The notes under the pieces are model-generated. The model did not search any database. It was not told where the DNA came from and saw only the letters and a program-made list of their open reading frames with translations. Shown here piece by piece: positions 16,142 to 26,233 of a stretch of 64,000 nucleotides of DNA. Position 1 is the stretch's first letter. The number at the start of each line of letters is the position of its first letter. The DNA is from Pseudoalteromonas luteoviolacea (GTDB lineage: Bacteria > Pseudomonadota > Gammaproteobacteria > Enterobacterales > Alteromonadaceae). The position numbers were made by a program, and so were the translations under genes. The DNA is taken from the NCBI RefSeq assembly GCF_018100925.1, contig NZ_JAGJEH010000006.1:310001-374000 (forward strand), written 5' to 3'.

Positions 16142-17262
16142 CACTCTTTTCCTAGCTCAAGGGGTAAAGTCATAACATTCAAAAGCTGACTGTTCTCAAG
16201 GGATTGCTCAAAGTGACCACCGAATTGTGCCATTCGCTCAGTCAAGCCAACTAAACCGTTACCCGCTTTGGGCAACTTGGACTCTTTTTGGCTGTGCCAT
16301 GCCTTGGCGACTAACAGCTCGGTCTCCCCTCTTACTTCTACCGAGACGTGTAAAAAGAACTCTTTTGCCTGAGTATGTTTTAACGTATTACTGATCATCT
16401 CTTGGCAAAATCGTACAATGCACAGAGTGTGCTGCTGCGAAATCCTTTTTTCATCGACATCTAACGCTAAGTCACATCGCAACCTAGGTGTCATGGCAAT
16501 AATCTCTTTTAACGCATGCGCAAGTAAAGCACTGTCATTGCGTTGCACAGAGACGATATCGCGTACTTCCGAGAGCACCTCTTGGCTAAGTTGATGGCAT
16601 GTCTCTAGCGACTTTGCGACATCGTTAGGTGCAACCCGTTTCGTAAAGTCTAAGTTTATGCTCAAAGCGGTTAACTTGTGGCCAAGTGAGTCGTGCAGCT
16701 CTCGAGAAATATGCTGCCGCGTTTGCGCGGCCGACATAATAGCCATCATATGCTGCGCCGCTTGGAGTTCTTTGTAGTTTTGCCGCGATTCATAGTGCAT
16801 ATTTAAACTTTCAACTATTCGACGGCTGACAAACCAATTCATACTGCAAAAAAAGAACCAGACAACAAAAGTTATCCAAGGGATCTCACCTTGCCAACGT
16901 TCAAAATGATACAGGCCATATGCAAACATTATCAAAGAAACAAATAGCATGACCTTGGGAAACGAAAAGTGTGGGCTAAATACCGCAGAAAACATCACAG
17001 CATGGATAAATAACAATGTTGTTGTAGAAAGAGGCACTAATGACAATATCAGTAAAAGATAGCAAACAGCGACAAGAACTACGTGTTTATTAGGGTTTTT
17101 TATTACATAAAATAATAGCAGCAGTATGGCTACACTCACAGGTAGCTGCAGCAACAAGGATGTTGACGAATTGGCATAGTATGCACAGGCACAGGTCACC
17201 CCAAGCCATGAAGCTATAGTTGAAAAGCGCCAATCTGTTGTGTGTCTGATCTGAGAGCCCAT
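16141..17262 (-). CDS. DesK-type sensor histidine kinase with altered ATP-binding motif
   Basis: 373 aa. About five N-terminal membrane helices (to residue 150) with little periplasmic sequence, then a HisKA_3 dimerisation domain, RQHISRELHDSLGHKL with His190, and an ATPase domain with the N-box EMISNTLKHT and GNGLVGLTERM. The usual G1 motif (Asp-x-Gly-x-Gly) before that is not seen; the place reads AWHSQKESK. A sensor buried in the membrane resembles DesK, which reads membrane fluidity, and its neighbours are membrane acyltransferases. Whether it can bind ATP normally is open. Confidence 0.85.
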   Translation of the reverse strand: MGSQIRHTTDWRFSTIASWLGVTCACAYYANSSTSLLLQLPVSVAILLLLFYVIKNPNKHVVLVAVCYLLLILSLVPLSTTTLLFIHAVMFSAVFSPHFSFPKVMLFVSLIMFAYGLYHFERWQGEIPWITFVVWFFFCSMNWFVSRRIVESLNMHYESRQNYKELQAAQHMMAIMSAAQTRQHISRELHDSLGHKLTALSINLDFTKRVAPNDVAKSLETCHQLSQEVLSEVRDIVSVQRNDSALLAHALKEIIAMTPRLRCDLALDVDEKRISQQHTLCIVRFCQEMISNTLKHTQAKEFFLHVSVEVRGETELLVAKAWHSQKESKLPKAGNGLVGLTERMAQFGGHFEQSLENSQLLNVMTLPLELGKE

Positions 17263-17413
17263 GGTGTACTACTTCGTTTTTTTAACCATTATGGCAAATG
17301 TGTCGGTTCATAAACAGTGACAGATGTCATAGGTTAAATAGGCAATTTGTGACTAGTGGCGGTCTGATTTCGACGGTTAGCATATGTGTATTGAAAGAAA
17401 TAGAGAGTCTATT

Positions 17414-18571
17414 ATGCAATACACACCACGCTTTCACTTCATTGATAACTTGCGCAGCACTGCACTTATACTGGGCGTCATCTTTCATACAGCCCTCACT
17501 TATGGGCCATACTTTAAAAACATTTGGCTTAGTGCCGATCCAAGTAACTCGGTATTTTTTGATGTGCTTTCAAATTGGCTGCATTTATTTCGCATGCCAC
17601 TGTTTTTTGTTATCGCAGGCTTTTGTAGTGCATTAATTATCCAACAAAATAGTACTTATGCGTTTATCAAATTAAGGCTAAAACGAATACTCATCCCCTT
17701 TATTATATTCTTCCCTTTATTGGCGGCCTCGTTCGTGCATGTACTCACTTGGGGTGCAGATATTGCCGATCCTGTACCCGCCATTTTTACTGTCTTTAAA
17801 GTTATTGAAACGCCACAGATTAGCACCATGCATTTGTGGTTTTTGTGGTTATTAATGCAGCTTTGTTTATTACATTGGGTGATAATGCATATTTCAACCC
17901 GATGCCAATACCTATGCAGCGTCTTCGCAAAGCCAATTATCGCGTGTTTAGCTATTGCCACACTCAGTTTTGCTGCACTGCTGGGCCAGCCTGTGCCGTT
18001 TCCCGCACCCGATAAGATCCAGCCTCAATTATGGGGGCTCGTTTTTTACGGGGCTTTTTATGTTATGGGCATAGGATTACACCACAAACCGTACAGGCTA
18101 GAATGCAGTATCAAGACAATCATATTGACAACAATTATTGCGCTGATATCAGTAAGCCTTTACCTAACTTATTTGCCAGAACCACCAACATTAGAACAAG
18201 TAATTGAAGCAGCGAAACAAGGTTCCTTTACCCCTACGGGTTGGCGACACATGCGCTTAGTGGCCATTCAAGCGGTTGCCATAGTAAGTTGGACTGTACT
18301 CGTACTACAGTTAGGTTACCTCTTTTTAAATCGAGCAAACAGATTAAGCCGATACCTTTCAGAAGCGTCGTATTGGGTTTATTTGGTCCATGTTCCGCTG
18401 CTACTTTATATCCAATTTCCTCTCATTAACCTCGACTTGTCTGTATTTGCAAAGTTTACAATAAGCCTACTTGCTACCTTATCAAGCTCTTTATTAACCT
18501 ACCACTTTCTAGTCCGAGGACGTTTTTTAGGTCACTTATTGAATGGCAAAAAAAAGCCTGAGTATACATAA
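17414..18571 (+). CDS. acyltransferase-3 family membrane protein, paralogue B
   Basis: 385 aa from the ATG at 17414, chosen because AGAGAG precedes it and it aligns with the start of paralogue A; a longer frame to 17384 lacks this. FHFIDNLRSTALILGVIFH and HLFRMPLFFVIAGF match paralogue A, and similarity runs the full length with about ten helices. It is divergent from the histidine kinase gene (151 bases apart), so the response regulator may bind in this gap. The duplication looks old, as the sequences have drifted at many positions while keeping the motifs. Confidence 0.82.
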   Translation: MQYTPRFHFIDNLRSTALILGVIFHTALTYGPYFKNIWLSADPSNSVFFDVLSNWLHLFRMPLFFVIAGFCSALIIQQNSTYAFIKLRLKRILIPFIIFFPLLAASFVHVLTWGADIADPVPAIFTVFKVIETPQISTMHLWFLWLLMQLCLLHWVIMHISTRCQYLCSVFAKPIIACLAIATLSFAALLGQPVPFPAPDKIQPQLWGLVFYGAFYVMGIGLHHKPYRLECSIKTIILTTIIALISVSLYLTYLPEPPTLEQVIEAAKQGSFTPTGWRHMRLVAIQAVAIVSWTVLVLQLGYLFLNRANRLSRYLSEASYWVYLVHVPLLLYIQFPLINLDLSVFAKFTISLLATLSSSLLTYHFLVRGRFLGHLLNGKKKPEYT

Positions 18572-18677
18572 GGGGAGTGGCCCATCTACACTTTGTTTCG
18601 GATATTACCAAGCAGCAGTCACTAGATGGCATACCCTGTGTGGATGCTGCTGCCAACGCTTAACAATATTGGGGGAA

Positions 18678-19199
18678 TTACTCAAACTCTTTGTCATCCT
18701 CTACAACGGTAAACTTAGAGCTATGTACCAAATTACCTTTTGCGTGAATCTCAATATACCAATCACCTGGCGTTGCTTCATATGGATAATCAAAGTAATA
18801 GGCAAAACCCCAAATATACTCACCATTGTGCCCTGTAATATCTACTTGCCGATTTAATTGAGATCTTTTCTCCCCACTAGGGAGTATCATTTCTGGGTAG
18901 GAGATCCGAACATCAAGGTTATTTACATGCTCAGGGATAGATAAAAAAGCAATACCAATTTCAAAGCCGGTGCCCAATCTATTAGGGATGATCCAAGTTC
19001 TTTCTTTAAGCGTTTTTGATTGTTCATCTACGTTCATCACGCCGCTCAGTGAACTTTCATCTTGGATTAGTTCGCCACCTATTTTTTCTATATAAGAATG
19101 GACAAATACCACAGACTCTATCTTACTTCTGCTTGACTGCGCTGCCATAGAAGCAAAATTTGATAAAACAAGAATACAAAACAGTAGCGCTTTTAACAT
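18678..19199 (-). CDS. exported DUF3859-type protein
   Basis: 173 aa with a Sec signal peptide (core ALLFCILVLSNFASMAA, cleavage near residue 20). The mature part contains ERTWIIPNRLGTGFEIG, a YPEM step and PGDWYIEIHAKGNLV near the end, the pattern of DUF3859 domains, small beta-rich exported proteins of unknown role. It converges on acyltransferase B. No partner is apparent. Confidence 0.65.
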   Translation of the reverse strand: MLKALLFCILVLSNFASMAAQSSRSKIESVVFVHSYIEKIGGELIQDESSLSGVMNVDEQSKTLKERTWIIPNRLGTGFEIGIAFLSIPEHVNNLDVRISYPEMILPSGEKRSQLNRQVDITGHNGEYIWGFAYYFDYPYEATPGDWYIEIHAKGNLVHSSKFTVVEDDKEFE

Positions 19200-19560
19200 A
19201 GTTCACCTCTGTTCACTCATTTCACAATGAGCGCCACTTAACCGATAAATATAGCCGATAAACAGGCAGCCTTTAGTGCTGACCGGCAAAGTTATTCAAC
19301 CTTTGGGTACACTTCGTGTTCAATAATATAAACTACCAACATAACCCAAGCCAATAACAATCTCCCACATCATTTCGTAAGATAGCTCGGTATTGCTTGT
19401 CAATTAGTTCACACATCTGCTGTGCCAAACGCAACTCTTGGAGCTAAAAAGTGCATAAGAACTCAAGTGATAAAATGAAATCAAAGTTTGAAATGTAAGA
19501 GGGAAAGGGAGTGTTACTTGTTTGGTATAAGGCCTGCCAAGCAGGCCCCTAAGTACTTAT
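19200..19560. other. 361-base gap with a small hairpin
   Basis: Between two minus-strand genes. It holds GGCCTGC/GCAGGCC (19531-19547, 3-base loop), 14 bases after the tcyP stop on the minus strand, a possible weak terminator. No open frame with a ribosome binding site is seen. Confidence 0.45.
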
Positions 19561-20940
19561 TTATGACTGTGCAACCGGCTGTTCAACAGCCTCCACATCT
19601 GCTTGTTTACCTAAAATACGATGCGTAATTGTACCTGCTGTCATAGAACCAGAAACATTCAAAGCAGTACGTGCCATATCAATCAGTGGCTCAATAGAAA
19701 TCAGTAGTGCTGCAATAGTCACTGGTAGACCCATCGCAGGCAACACAATTAACGCTGCAAATGTCGCGCCCCCACCAACACCTGCGATACCAAATGAGCT
19801 GATCGCCACAATCGCCACCAAAGACAGTATAAACGAGATATCCATAGGGTTAATGCCCATACTTGGAGCCACCATCACTGCCAGCATCGCAGGATAGATC
19901 CCTGCACAGCCATTTTGACCTATTGTCGCGCCAAATGATGCCGATAGGTTAGCAATCGCAGGCGGTACATTGAGCTTATTAATTTGCGTGTCCACGTTCA
20001 AAGGGATAGTTGCGGCACTGCTGCGCGATGTAAATGCAAACGTCAATACCGGCCAAATTTTTTGGAAAAACTGTTTAGGGCTTACACCAAACAGACCCAC
20101 TAACAAACCATGTACAACAAACATCAAAAAGATTGCTAAGTAAGATGCCACGATAAAACCAAGCAAATTAGTGATATCCGCAAGACTTGATGTTGCTACA
20201 ACCTTAGCCATTAATGCCGCTACACCGTATGGCGTTAGTGAGATCACCATTTTAACTAATCTCATAACCACAGCTTGTACAGTCTCAACGAATGTACGGA
20301 TCGGCGTTTCTAACTCTTCACGCTCAGCCATCACTTTACGTGCCGCTATACCTGTTAAAATACCAAAAATCACAACCGCGATAATTGAAGTAGAGCGCTC
20401 CCATGCCAAATCTTGAAAAATATTAGTTGGAATGAAGCTTAGCAACATCTGCGGAATAGAAAGGTCACTCACCGTTTCACTTCGAGATGCCAAAACCGCA
20501 ATACGCGATGTTTCTCGCGCCCCTTCGGTTAAGCCTTCTGCGCTCAACCCAAATAATTGCGTAATAAAGATACCAATGAGCGCCGCAATCATGGTCGTGA
20601 CGACTAACACTGAAATAGTAATGCCGCTTATTTTGCCAAGCGCACCTGATTTTTCTAGCTTTACTACAGCTGCTATCATCGACACCAGTACCAATGGCAT
20701 GATGATCATTTTAAGCAATGCGACATAACCGCTGCCAACAACATTAGTCCAATTTAGGGTTTCTTCTATGGCCTGATGCCCTTCCCCCAACGAAAACTGC
20801 AAAGCGAAACCAAAAACACTGCCCAATGACAGGCCAATTAAAACAAGTCGAGAAAGCGTTGCGCCTTTTTTCTGAGTTTGGAATAGAAGAACGAGAATTG
20901 CAGCAAAAACAGCAAGGCTCACCATAGCGATGAAGGACAT
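19561..20940 (-). CDS. tcyP: L-cystine uptake symporter TcyP
   Basis: 459 aa, the length of E. coli TcyP (YdjN, 463). Dicarboxylate/amino acid:cation symporter fold with about eight helices and re-entrant loops; diagnostic stretches include KMIIMPLVLVSMIAAVVKLE, TFAFTSRSSAATIPLNV (serine-rich loop) and GCAGIYPAMLAVMVAPSMG. TcyP takes up cystine with cations across the inner membrane. AAGGTAA precedes the ATG. It is a single-gene unit. Family is certain; exact substrate by close likeness to TcyP. Confidence 0.9.
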   Translation of the reverse strand: MSFIAMVSLAVFAAILVLLFQTQKKGATLSRLVLIGLSLGSVFGFALQFSLGEGHQAIEETLNWTNVVGSGYVALLKMIIMPLVLVSMIAAVVKLEKSGALGKISGITISVLVVTTMIAALIGIFITQLFGLSAEGLTEGARETSRIAVLASRSETVSDLSIPQMLLSFIPTNIFQDLAWERSTSIIAVVIFGILTGIAARKVMAEREELETPIRTFVETVQAVVMRLVKMVISLTPYGVAALMAKVVATSSLADITNLLGFIVASYLAIFLMFVVHGLLVGLFGVSPKQFFQKIWPVLTFAFTSRSSAATIPLNVDTQINKLNVPPAIANLSASFGATIGQNGCAGIYPAMLAVMVAPSMGINPMDISFILSLVAIVAISSFGIAGVGGGATFAALIVLPAMGLPVTIAALLISIEPLIDMARTALNVSGSMTAGTITHRILGKQADVEAVEQPVAQS

Positions 20941-21171
20941 ATATTTACCTTTGAATGCTCAATAAGAGAGAAAACCTAAAAGAAGATAGTTCGGAATTTT
21001 TTCCTAGCGCGCACAGTAATAAATTATTGCGTTACTGAAAAGAATGATTCGGAATGAGATATATTTTCGAGTTATTGATTTGCTGCTTTTTTGACTAAGA
21101 CAAAGTAAGTACACAGCGACAGTGTATATTTTATAGTGGCACCCATGAAGCCTCGATGCCAACTTGGTTGC

Positions 21172-21510
21172 CTATAAAGCATCTAGATCATTTTGCAGCG
21201 CCTCTAGCTGATCTAAAATCGCTAAGAATTTCTCGCCAAATGGCGTCACCTTATACTCAACTCGCGGAGGCAGCTCATTGAACACATGTTTATCTAAAAT
21301 TCCAAACTCGACGTTACGCTTAAGACATTGATTGAGCACTTTGGTTGATAGCCCTTCAACTTGCCGCACCATTTCCCCAGGTCGATTAACCCCAGCTTTT
21401 AGTAATTGATAGACAGTTAAAGACCACTTACAGCCATAAATAGTCTCGACCATTCTCGCACTCGATTGCGGTGCTAACTTTCTTGAAATTTTTTTCTCTT
21501 GTAAAGTCAT
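21172..21510 (-). CDS. HxlR-family regulator
   Basis: 112 aa winged helix. ETIYGCKWSLTVYQLLKAG has the conserved Cys-Lys-Trp of HxlR proteins; the Cys is redox- or aldehyde-reactive in several members. LSTKVLNQCLKR is the recognition helix region and ELPPRVEYKVTPFGE the wing. It is divergent from an SDR-bicupin pair with about 100 bases between, the usual arrangement for autoregulation and control of the neighbour. Confidence 0.85.
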   Translation of the reverse strand: MTLQEKKISRKLAPQSSARMVETIYGCKWSLTVYQLLKAGVNRPGEMVRQVEGLSTKVLNQCLKRNVEFGILDKHVFNELPPRVEYKVTPFGEKFLAILDQLEALQNDLDAL

Positions 21511-21614
21511 AAAGATGTACCAAAAAGTACCTACCTAACCAAATTGTACTTACTATTCAGGGGCTTTTGTTAAAATTAATATTATCACGACTTTCAAAAA
21601 CAAGAGACGTGATT

Positions 21615-22382
21615 ATGACTTTTTCCAGTAATGGCACAGCCCTTATCATAGGTGGTTCAAGCGGTATGGGCTTTGAAACCGCCAAACAACTATTGCAAGC
21701 AGGTGTCAAAGTTGAAGTACTTGGCAACAACCCCAATAAGCTAAACGCTGCGGTTGATGAACTTAGCACATTGGGTGAGATTAAAGGCCTACAAATCGAC
21801 TTATATGATATCAAGGCAGTCGAGCAACTAGCGTATAGCATCGCCAGCAAGGACACACACTATGGCTACCTCGTCAATGCAGCAGGTTATTTTTCACCTA
21901 CCCCTTTTGTGGAACATACCATTGCAGACTACGATAAATACCATGATCTCAACAAAGCAACGTTTATCTTGACTCAGGCAGTAGTAAAAAACATGCAACG
22001 TTTTGGAGGCGGTAATATTGTCAATATAGGCTCGATGTGGGCAAAACAAGCAATAAAGGCAACGCCTTCTTCAGCATATTCCATGGCAAAAGCAGGATTA
22101 CACGCCCTGACACAACATTTAGCCATGGAGCTTGGTGAAGTCAATATACGCGTCAATGCGGTTGCCCCTGCGGTAGTCCAGACCCCCATTTACGAGTCGT
22201 TTATAGCACCTAAAGATATGCAAAAAGTGCTCGCATCATTCAATGATTTTCACCCAATTGGACGAGTTGGCGAACCTCTGGATATTGCCCATAGCATCTT
22301 ATTTTTATTATCCGACGAGGCGAGCTGGATAACGGGCACGATTATGGATGTCGATGGCGGAGTGATGGCTGGTAGAAATTAG
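21615..22382 (+). CDS. short-chain dehydrogenase/reductase
   Basis: 255 aa from the ATG at 21615; a start at 21567 would add 16 residues before the nucleotide fold. Rossmann motif GGSSGMGF (TGxxxGxG type, residues about 10-17), NAAG, catalytic Ser of NIGSMWA, Tyr-x3-Lys in YSMAKAG, and GTIMDVDGG near the end, all typical of classical SDRs using NAD(P)H. It is followed 40 bases later by a bicupin, probably one operon under the HxlR regulator. Substrate unknown. Confidence 0.88.
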   Translation: MTFSSNGTALIIGGSSGMGFETAKQLLQAGVKVEVLGNNPNKLNAAVDELSTLGEIKGLQIDLYDIKAVEQLAYSIASKDTHYGYLVNAAGYFSPTPFVEHTIADYDKYHDLNKATFILTQAVVKNMQRFGGGNIVNIGSMWAKQAIKATPSSAYSMAKAGLHALTQHLAMELGEVNIRVNAVAPAVVQTPIYESFIAPKDMQKVLASFNDFHPIGRVGEPLDIAHSILFLLSDEASWITGTIMDVDGGVMAGRN

Positions 22383-22422
22383 GCAAGGTCACTCCCTAGG
22401 ATCCAATCAAGACGAGAATATT

Positions 22423-23076
22423 ATGCTAAACATGAATTTTGCTGAACAAGTCATTATCCATACTGCCGAGCAACCTTGGTTAGCCAGCCCCGCCAGAGGA
22501 GTCTGGCGCAAGCCTCTGGAGCGCGAGGACAAAGAGTCAGGTCACACCACCAGCATTGTAAAGTACGACGCAGGTTCAAAGTTTAAACCGCATCCACACC
22601 CGATGGGAGAGGAGATATTTGTGCTTGAAGGGGTATTTTCTGATGAGCATGGAGACTACCCCGCAGGCACCTATTTGCGTAACCCGCCTAACAGTGTGCA
22701 TGCCCCTTTTAGCCAACATGGCTGCGTTATTTTTGTAAAACTCAACCAATTTGATCAACACGACACACAAACTGTGCGGATCAATACCAGAGAAACCAGG
22801 TGGCAAATGGGGCAAGGCAATTTACAGGTTATGCCACTACACAGCTTTGCTCATCAGCACACAGCCCTAGTAAAGTGGCCCGCCAAAGAGCGATTTGTGC
22901 CCCATAAACATTTTGGCGGAGAGGAAATTTTCGTTTTGGAGGGCGAGTTTATTGACCAACATGGCAAATACCCAGCAGGTACATGGTTACGCAGCCCACA
23001 TATGAGTGAGCATACCCCCTATGTCGACCAACCAACACTTATTTTGGTAAAAGTAGGTCATCTAGGAGCTGAATGA
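22423..23076 (+). CDS. double cupin protein, ChrR-like
   Basis: 217 aa made of two cupin repeats. Repeat one: FKPHPHPMGEEIFVLEG, then DYPAGTYLRNPPNS; repeat two: FVPHKHFGGEEIFVLEG, then KYPAGTWLRSPHMS. Each keeps the His-x-His-x4-Glu metal set, as in the C-terminal cupin of the zinc anti-sigma factor ChrR, but no zinc-binding anti-sigma domain is present, so this is a stand-alone bicupin. Together with the SDR it suggests handling of a reactive small molecule. Confidence 0.82.
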   Translation: MLNMNFAEQVIIHTAEQPWLASPARGVWRKPLEREDKESGHTTSIVKYDAGSKFKPHPHPMGEEIFVLEGVFSDEHGDYPAGTYLRNPPNSVHAPFSQHGCVIFVKLNQFDQHDTQTVRINTRETRWQMGQGNLQVMPLHSFAHQHTALVKWPAKERFVPHKHFGGEEIFVLEGEFIDQHGKYPAGTWLRSPHMSEHTPYVDQPTLILVKVGHLGAE

Positions 23077-23163
23077 GCTGCAACATAGCGTTGTTGTATG
23101 GTTTATTGCATGGTTATAATTCGCCTATCACGATATTTATCGCAGCTTATTCGGAGCTCAACC

Positions 23164-23472
23164 ATGAAAAAACTCTCTAAAGTACAAGAAAAACAACAAG
23201 CACTTGTACTAGACGTCGCCGACAGACTCGAGGCGCAAGCCCGCGAAGAAATCCCCGGAATGCTGCAATGCTGGTTTGATATGGAATTTCACCTTTTCCC
23301 AAGCTCTCTATTACTGTGCTTCCAATTCGAAAGCGAGCAAGCATTGGAAGCGGCAAAACCAGAGTTACTTAAATGGCAAAAGCGCCTCAGTGCAGCCATG
23401 GTTAAAAAGGGGGTGATCCTGAAAGATATGCGTAAACACTTGGTGTTTACCTTGAATGGGCCTGAGGATTAA
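23164..23472 (+). CDS. hypothetical protein, 102 aa
   Basis: Start at 23164 because CGGAG lies 8 bases before that ATG; an upstream in-frame ATG at 23098 has none. Soluble, charged protein: Lys/Gln-rich helix at the N-terminus, then a mixed alpha/beta pattern (CWFDMEFHLFPSSLLLCFQF), then basic helices. It lies 87 bases after the bicupin stop and may be separate. I do not recognise the family. Confidence 0.6.
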   Translation: MKKLSKVQEKQQALVLDVADRLEAQAREEIPGMLQCWFDMEFHLFPSSLLLCFQFESEQALEAAKPELLKWQKRLSAAMVKKGVILKDMRKHLVFTLNGPED

Positions 23473-23600
23473 GCTTCGTTTACTACCTCAAAAAACGGCA
23501 GTGTAGTCACCCCTGCCGTATACCCTTATTGCTTGCCATTTGTATAAACCTTTTAAAGAGTCGCCTTTTTTATTCACCGAATAATTAGCCCTTCCCACAA

Positions 23601-25841
23601 TCACTGCAAACCATCAATACGATCAGCCAGTTTTTTTCGCGTTTCTAGATGTTTTGCAAGCAGGGTTTGAAACTCAGGCAAGGGCTGTAATGGCTGCAAC
23701 ATATGATTATTTTGTAGCGTCCACCACTGAGAGTTAAGTGACTCCACCCAACCCATTTCTAGCGCGTTTGCCAAATGATTTAATGCTCGCTGATGATTTC
23801 CTTGCAATGCATTTACTTCAGCCAACGAAAATTGTGTTTGCACCTTATCAAACACTTCGCCTTGTCCCAGTAAATTTTCTACTTTACTTAACAGTTGCTG
23901 CCCACGTTTAGCTTCGTTCAGTTGTATAAGGGAAGCTGCATACAATATGATTGACTGGTAGTTGTCTGTGCTCACCTCAATCCGCCCTAGCGTGTCGTGC
24001 TGCCAACTTGGATACACTTGTAGCAAAGTGTTTCTCGCGGCTTCAAATTGCGCAGCTCTATATTGCGCGCGAGCCAGTTTTAATCTCGCAGCGACACTAT
24101 AGGGAAGTCGAAACACTCGATTTCGTATATTTACTAAGATCTGCGCCTCGTTTTTACTTTCGCTCAGAGCAATCATGTCCAACGAATGTACAAAGTGGCC
24201 ATGTAAAGGCTCCATTCGATCCAACAGTACTCGAGCGGCCTGCTCTGCGCCAACGCTAAGGTAAGCGAGCACTTGTTGTTCGCACACTTCAATACTTGAA
24301 CAAGCATCAAAAAGTGCTGGAGTCTGCCTATGCCAATTTGCCATCGTCAAAATAGACGTCTGAGTATGTCGACTCACCTTAGCGGCATCCAATAAACGAG
24401 TATCCGAGTCAGGATCCAGCTCTAGGGCTTGCTGGTACATAAGTTGTGCCGAGTTCTGTTTCCCCATGGATTTTAATAAAAAGCTCATTGCTCGCTTTAG
24501 GGGCGCTGACAGTGGATCTAATATTATCGCCTGCTCCAAGTGGGCCACAGCCTCTGATTGTTTACCCAAGCGATTGAGCAATTTGCTATACCAAAGATGT
24601 GTCGTAGCACTGTTTTCAATCTCCAGCGATAAACTCATCGCATCTTGAGCTTGACGATAAAGTGCAAAGTTGCCTGTCGCCGCAGCTTTGTCTGATAACA
24701 GCATACCCTGCGTGGCCAGTGCTAAAGGCGAGTTGGGCTTCAATGCCAATGCCTTTTCAATATGTGGAAGCGCAGCATTGATTGCATCCATTTCACCCCA
24801 GCTACCAAAGGTGTGTAAAAACGCATAACTAATGGCTAGGCCTATATGTGCATCTGCGTACTCCGGCTCTAAGGCAAGACTGTGCTTAAAATAGGTGACC
24901 GCCTTATTTAATGAATCAGGTGTCCTTTGACGCCAGTGATATTGCCCCATTAGATACCACTCATACGCTTGCGCATCAATGTTTTGCTTCAGCTTTTCTT
25001 CGGATTTTTCAGTATTATCTATAACACCAGATAAAGAAGCGCTCACTTCATCTTGAAGCTGAAAACTATTGTCGGATTGACCAGTATAGATTTTCGACCA
25101 CAATAGCTGACCATCATGGGTGCCTATTATTCTTACATGAATACGCGTTTGCTCACCCATTTTTTGTATATGGCCATCTAGGATCGCGTCAACTTGCAGC
25201 GCCTTGCCTATCTCAGTAGCGCTGTCATTACCTCGATATAAAAATGATGAATAACGTGAAATTACCTTAAGCGATTTTACCTGAGACAATTGATTGATAA
25301 TGGCGTCGGATAAGCCTTCTGCGAAATATTGGCTATCTTGCAATGGGCTTAAGTCTTCAAACGGTAATACCGCTATAGAATGGACGTTTAACGACTGAGG
25401 ATTGGCTATTTCATCCGACTGAGTGAAATACCAAACCAGAAAGAGAATTGGCAGTACACAACATATTGCCGCGAGTTGTTGTCGTGTAGCGCTCCCCATA
25501 TTCGATAAATAAGGTGACTCCACCTTCTTGACCTCTGCAATAAGCAGGTAGCCTTCATTCGGTATGGTTTTAATAAAAATTGGGTTGCGTGCGCTGTCAT
25601 CAAGCGCTTTGCGAATTTTGCTGATAGTCACCGACAAAATATCAGCCGCAACAAATTTACCTGCCCAGACTTGTTCGAATATTTTCTCTTTGGTGACAAC
25701 TTTTCCGGCTTCTTGGATCAACAGCACAAGTACTTGCATACTCTTATTGTCGAGCATACGGGTTTCTGATTTGTTTTTGATGCTGTTGGTCTTCGGACAT
25801 ACCTGCCAGCGACCGAGCTGATACTGTTGACTATGCCTCAC
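23601..25841 (-). CDS. CadC/ToxR-type membrane regulator with TPR domain
   Basis: 746 aa. An N-terminal OmpR-type winged helix (about 5-105; KIFEQVWAGK, SVTISKIRKAL, IPNEGYLL) is followed by one membrane helix (about 120-140) and a periplasmic part. The latter begins with a TolB-like domain (SIAVLPFEDLSP, FAEGLSDAIINQLS) and continues with tetratricopeptide repeats (for example ALEPEYADAHIGLAISYA). Such proteins bind DNA while anchored in the membrane and read a periplasmic signal. It is divergent from a serine hydrolase gene, the likely target. Confidence 0.88.
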   Translation of the reverse strand: MRHSQQYQLGRWQVCPKTNSIKNKSETRMLDNKSMQVLVLLIQEAGKVVTKEKIFEQVWAGKFVAADILSVTISKIRKALDDSARNPIFIKTIPNEGYLLIAEVKKVESPYLSNMGSATRQQLAAICCVLPILFLVWYFTQSDEIANPQSLNVHSIAVLPFEDLSPLQDSQYFAEGLSDAIINQLSQVKSLKVISRYSSFLYRGNDSATEIGKALQVDAILDGHIQKMGEQTRIHVRIIGTHDGQLLWSKIYTGQSDNSFQLQDEVSASLSGVIDNTEKSEEKLKQNIDAQAYEWYLMGQYHWRQRTPDSLNKAVTYFKHSLALEPEYADAHIGLAISYAFLHTFGSWGEMDAINAALPHIEKALALKPNSPLALATQGMLLSDKAAATGNFALYRQAQDAMSLSLEIENSATTHLWYSKLLNRLGKQSEAVAHLEQAIILDPLSAPLKRAMSFLLKSMGKQNSAQLMYQQALELDPDSDTRLLDAAKVSRHTQTSILTMANWHRQTPALFDACSSIEVCEQQVLAYLSVGAEQAARVLLDRMEPLHGHFVHSLDMIALSESKNEAQILVNIRNRVFRLPYSVAARLKLARAQYRAAQFEAARNTLLQVYPSWQHDTLGRIEVSTDNYQSIILYAASLIQLNEAKRGQQLLSKVENLLGQGEVFDKVQTQFSLAEVNALQGNHQRALNHLANALEMGWVESLNSQWWTLQNNHMLQPLQPLPEFQTLLAKHLETRKKLADRIDGLQ

Positions 25842-26233
25842 CCTTTAATCCCACCCGGTAAATATACTTCAAATTGCAAACAGCGATCCTCTTTGACATC
25901 CTATTTTTAATTTTTGCCAAGTAGACTGAACACAATTGACAATACTTTGGGCCTCAGACATTGTGCAGATTGCATAAAGAAATATCAAAAATAAACGCCA
26001 AAGTGTAGTACCTAACACCGATTCGCCTCAAAACCAAAGTCTCAACTCGTTTTAAAATCAGCTGAACTCGGATATTTCAGCATGGTCAAAAAAATAAACC
26101 ACTGAAAGTATTGAATATATTTTTATCAAACAAGCATTATTTGTAATTTTAGAAGATTTAAGGTGTTTTAAGTTGCTCAAAACTTCTTGTCTAGTAGCGT
26201 TTGAGCAAATGACGTTAAATTAAGAGGCTTGTT
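25842..26233. other. 392-base divergent promoter region
   Basis: Between the CadC-type regulator and the beta-lactamase-like gene. AT-rich, no gene. The promoters of both genes should be here; no dyad is strong enough for me to name the operator. Confidence 0.5.
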
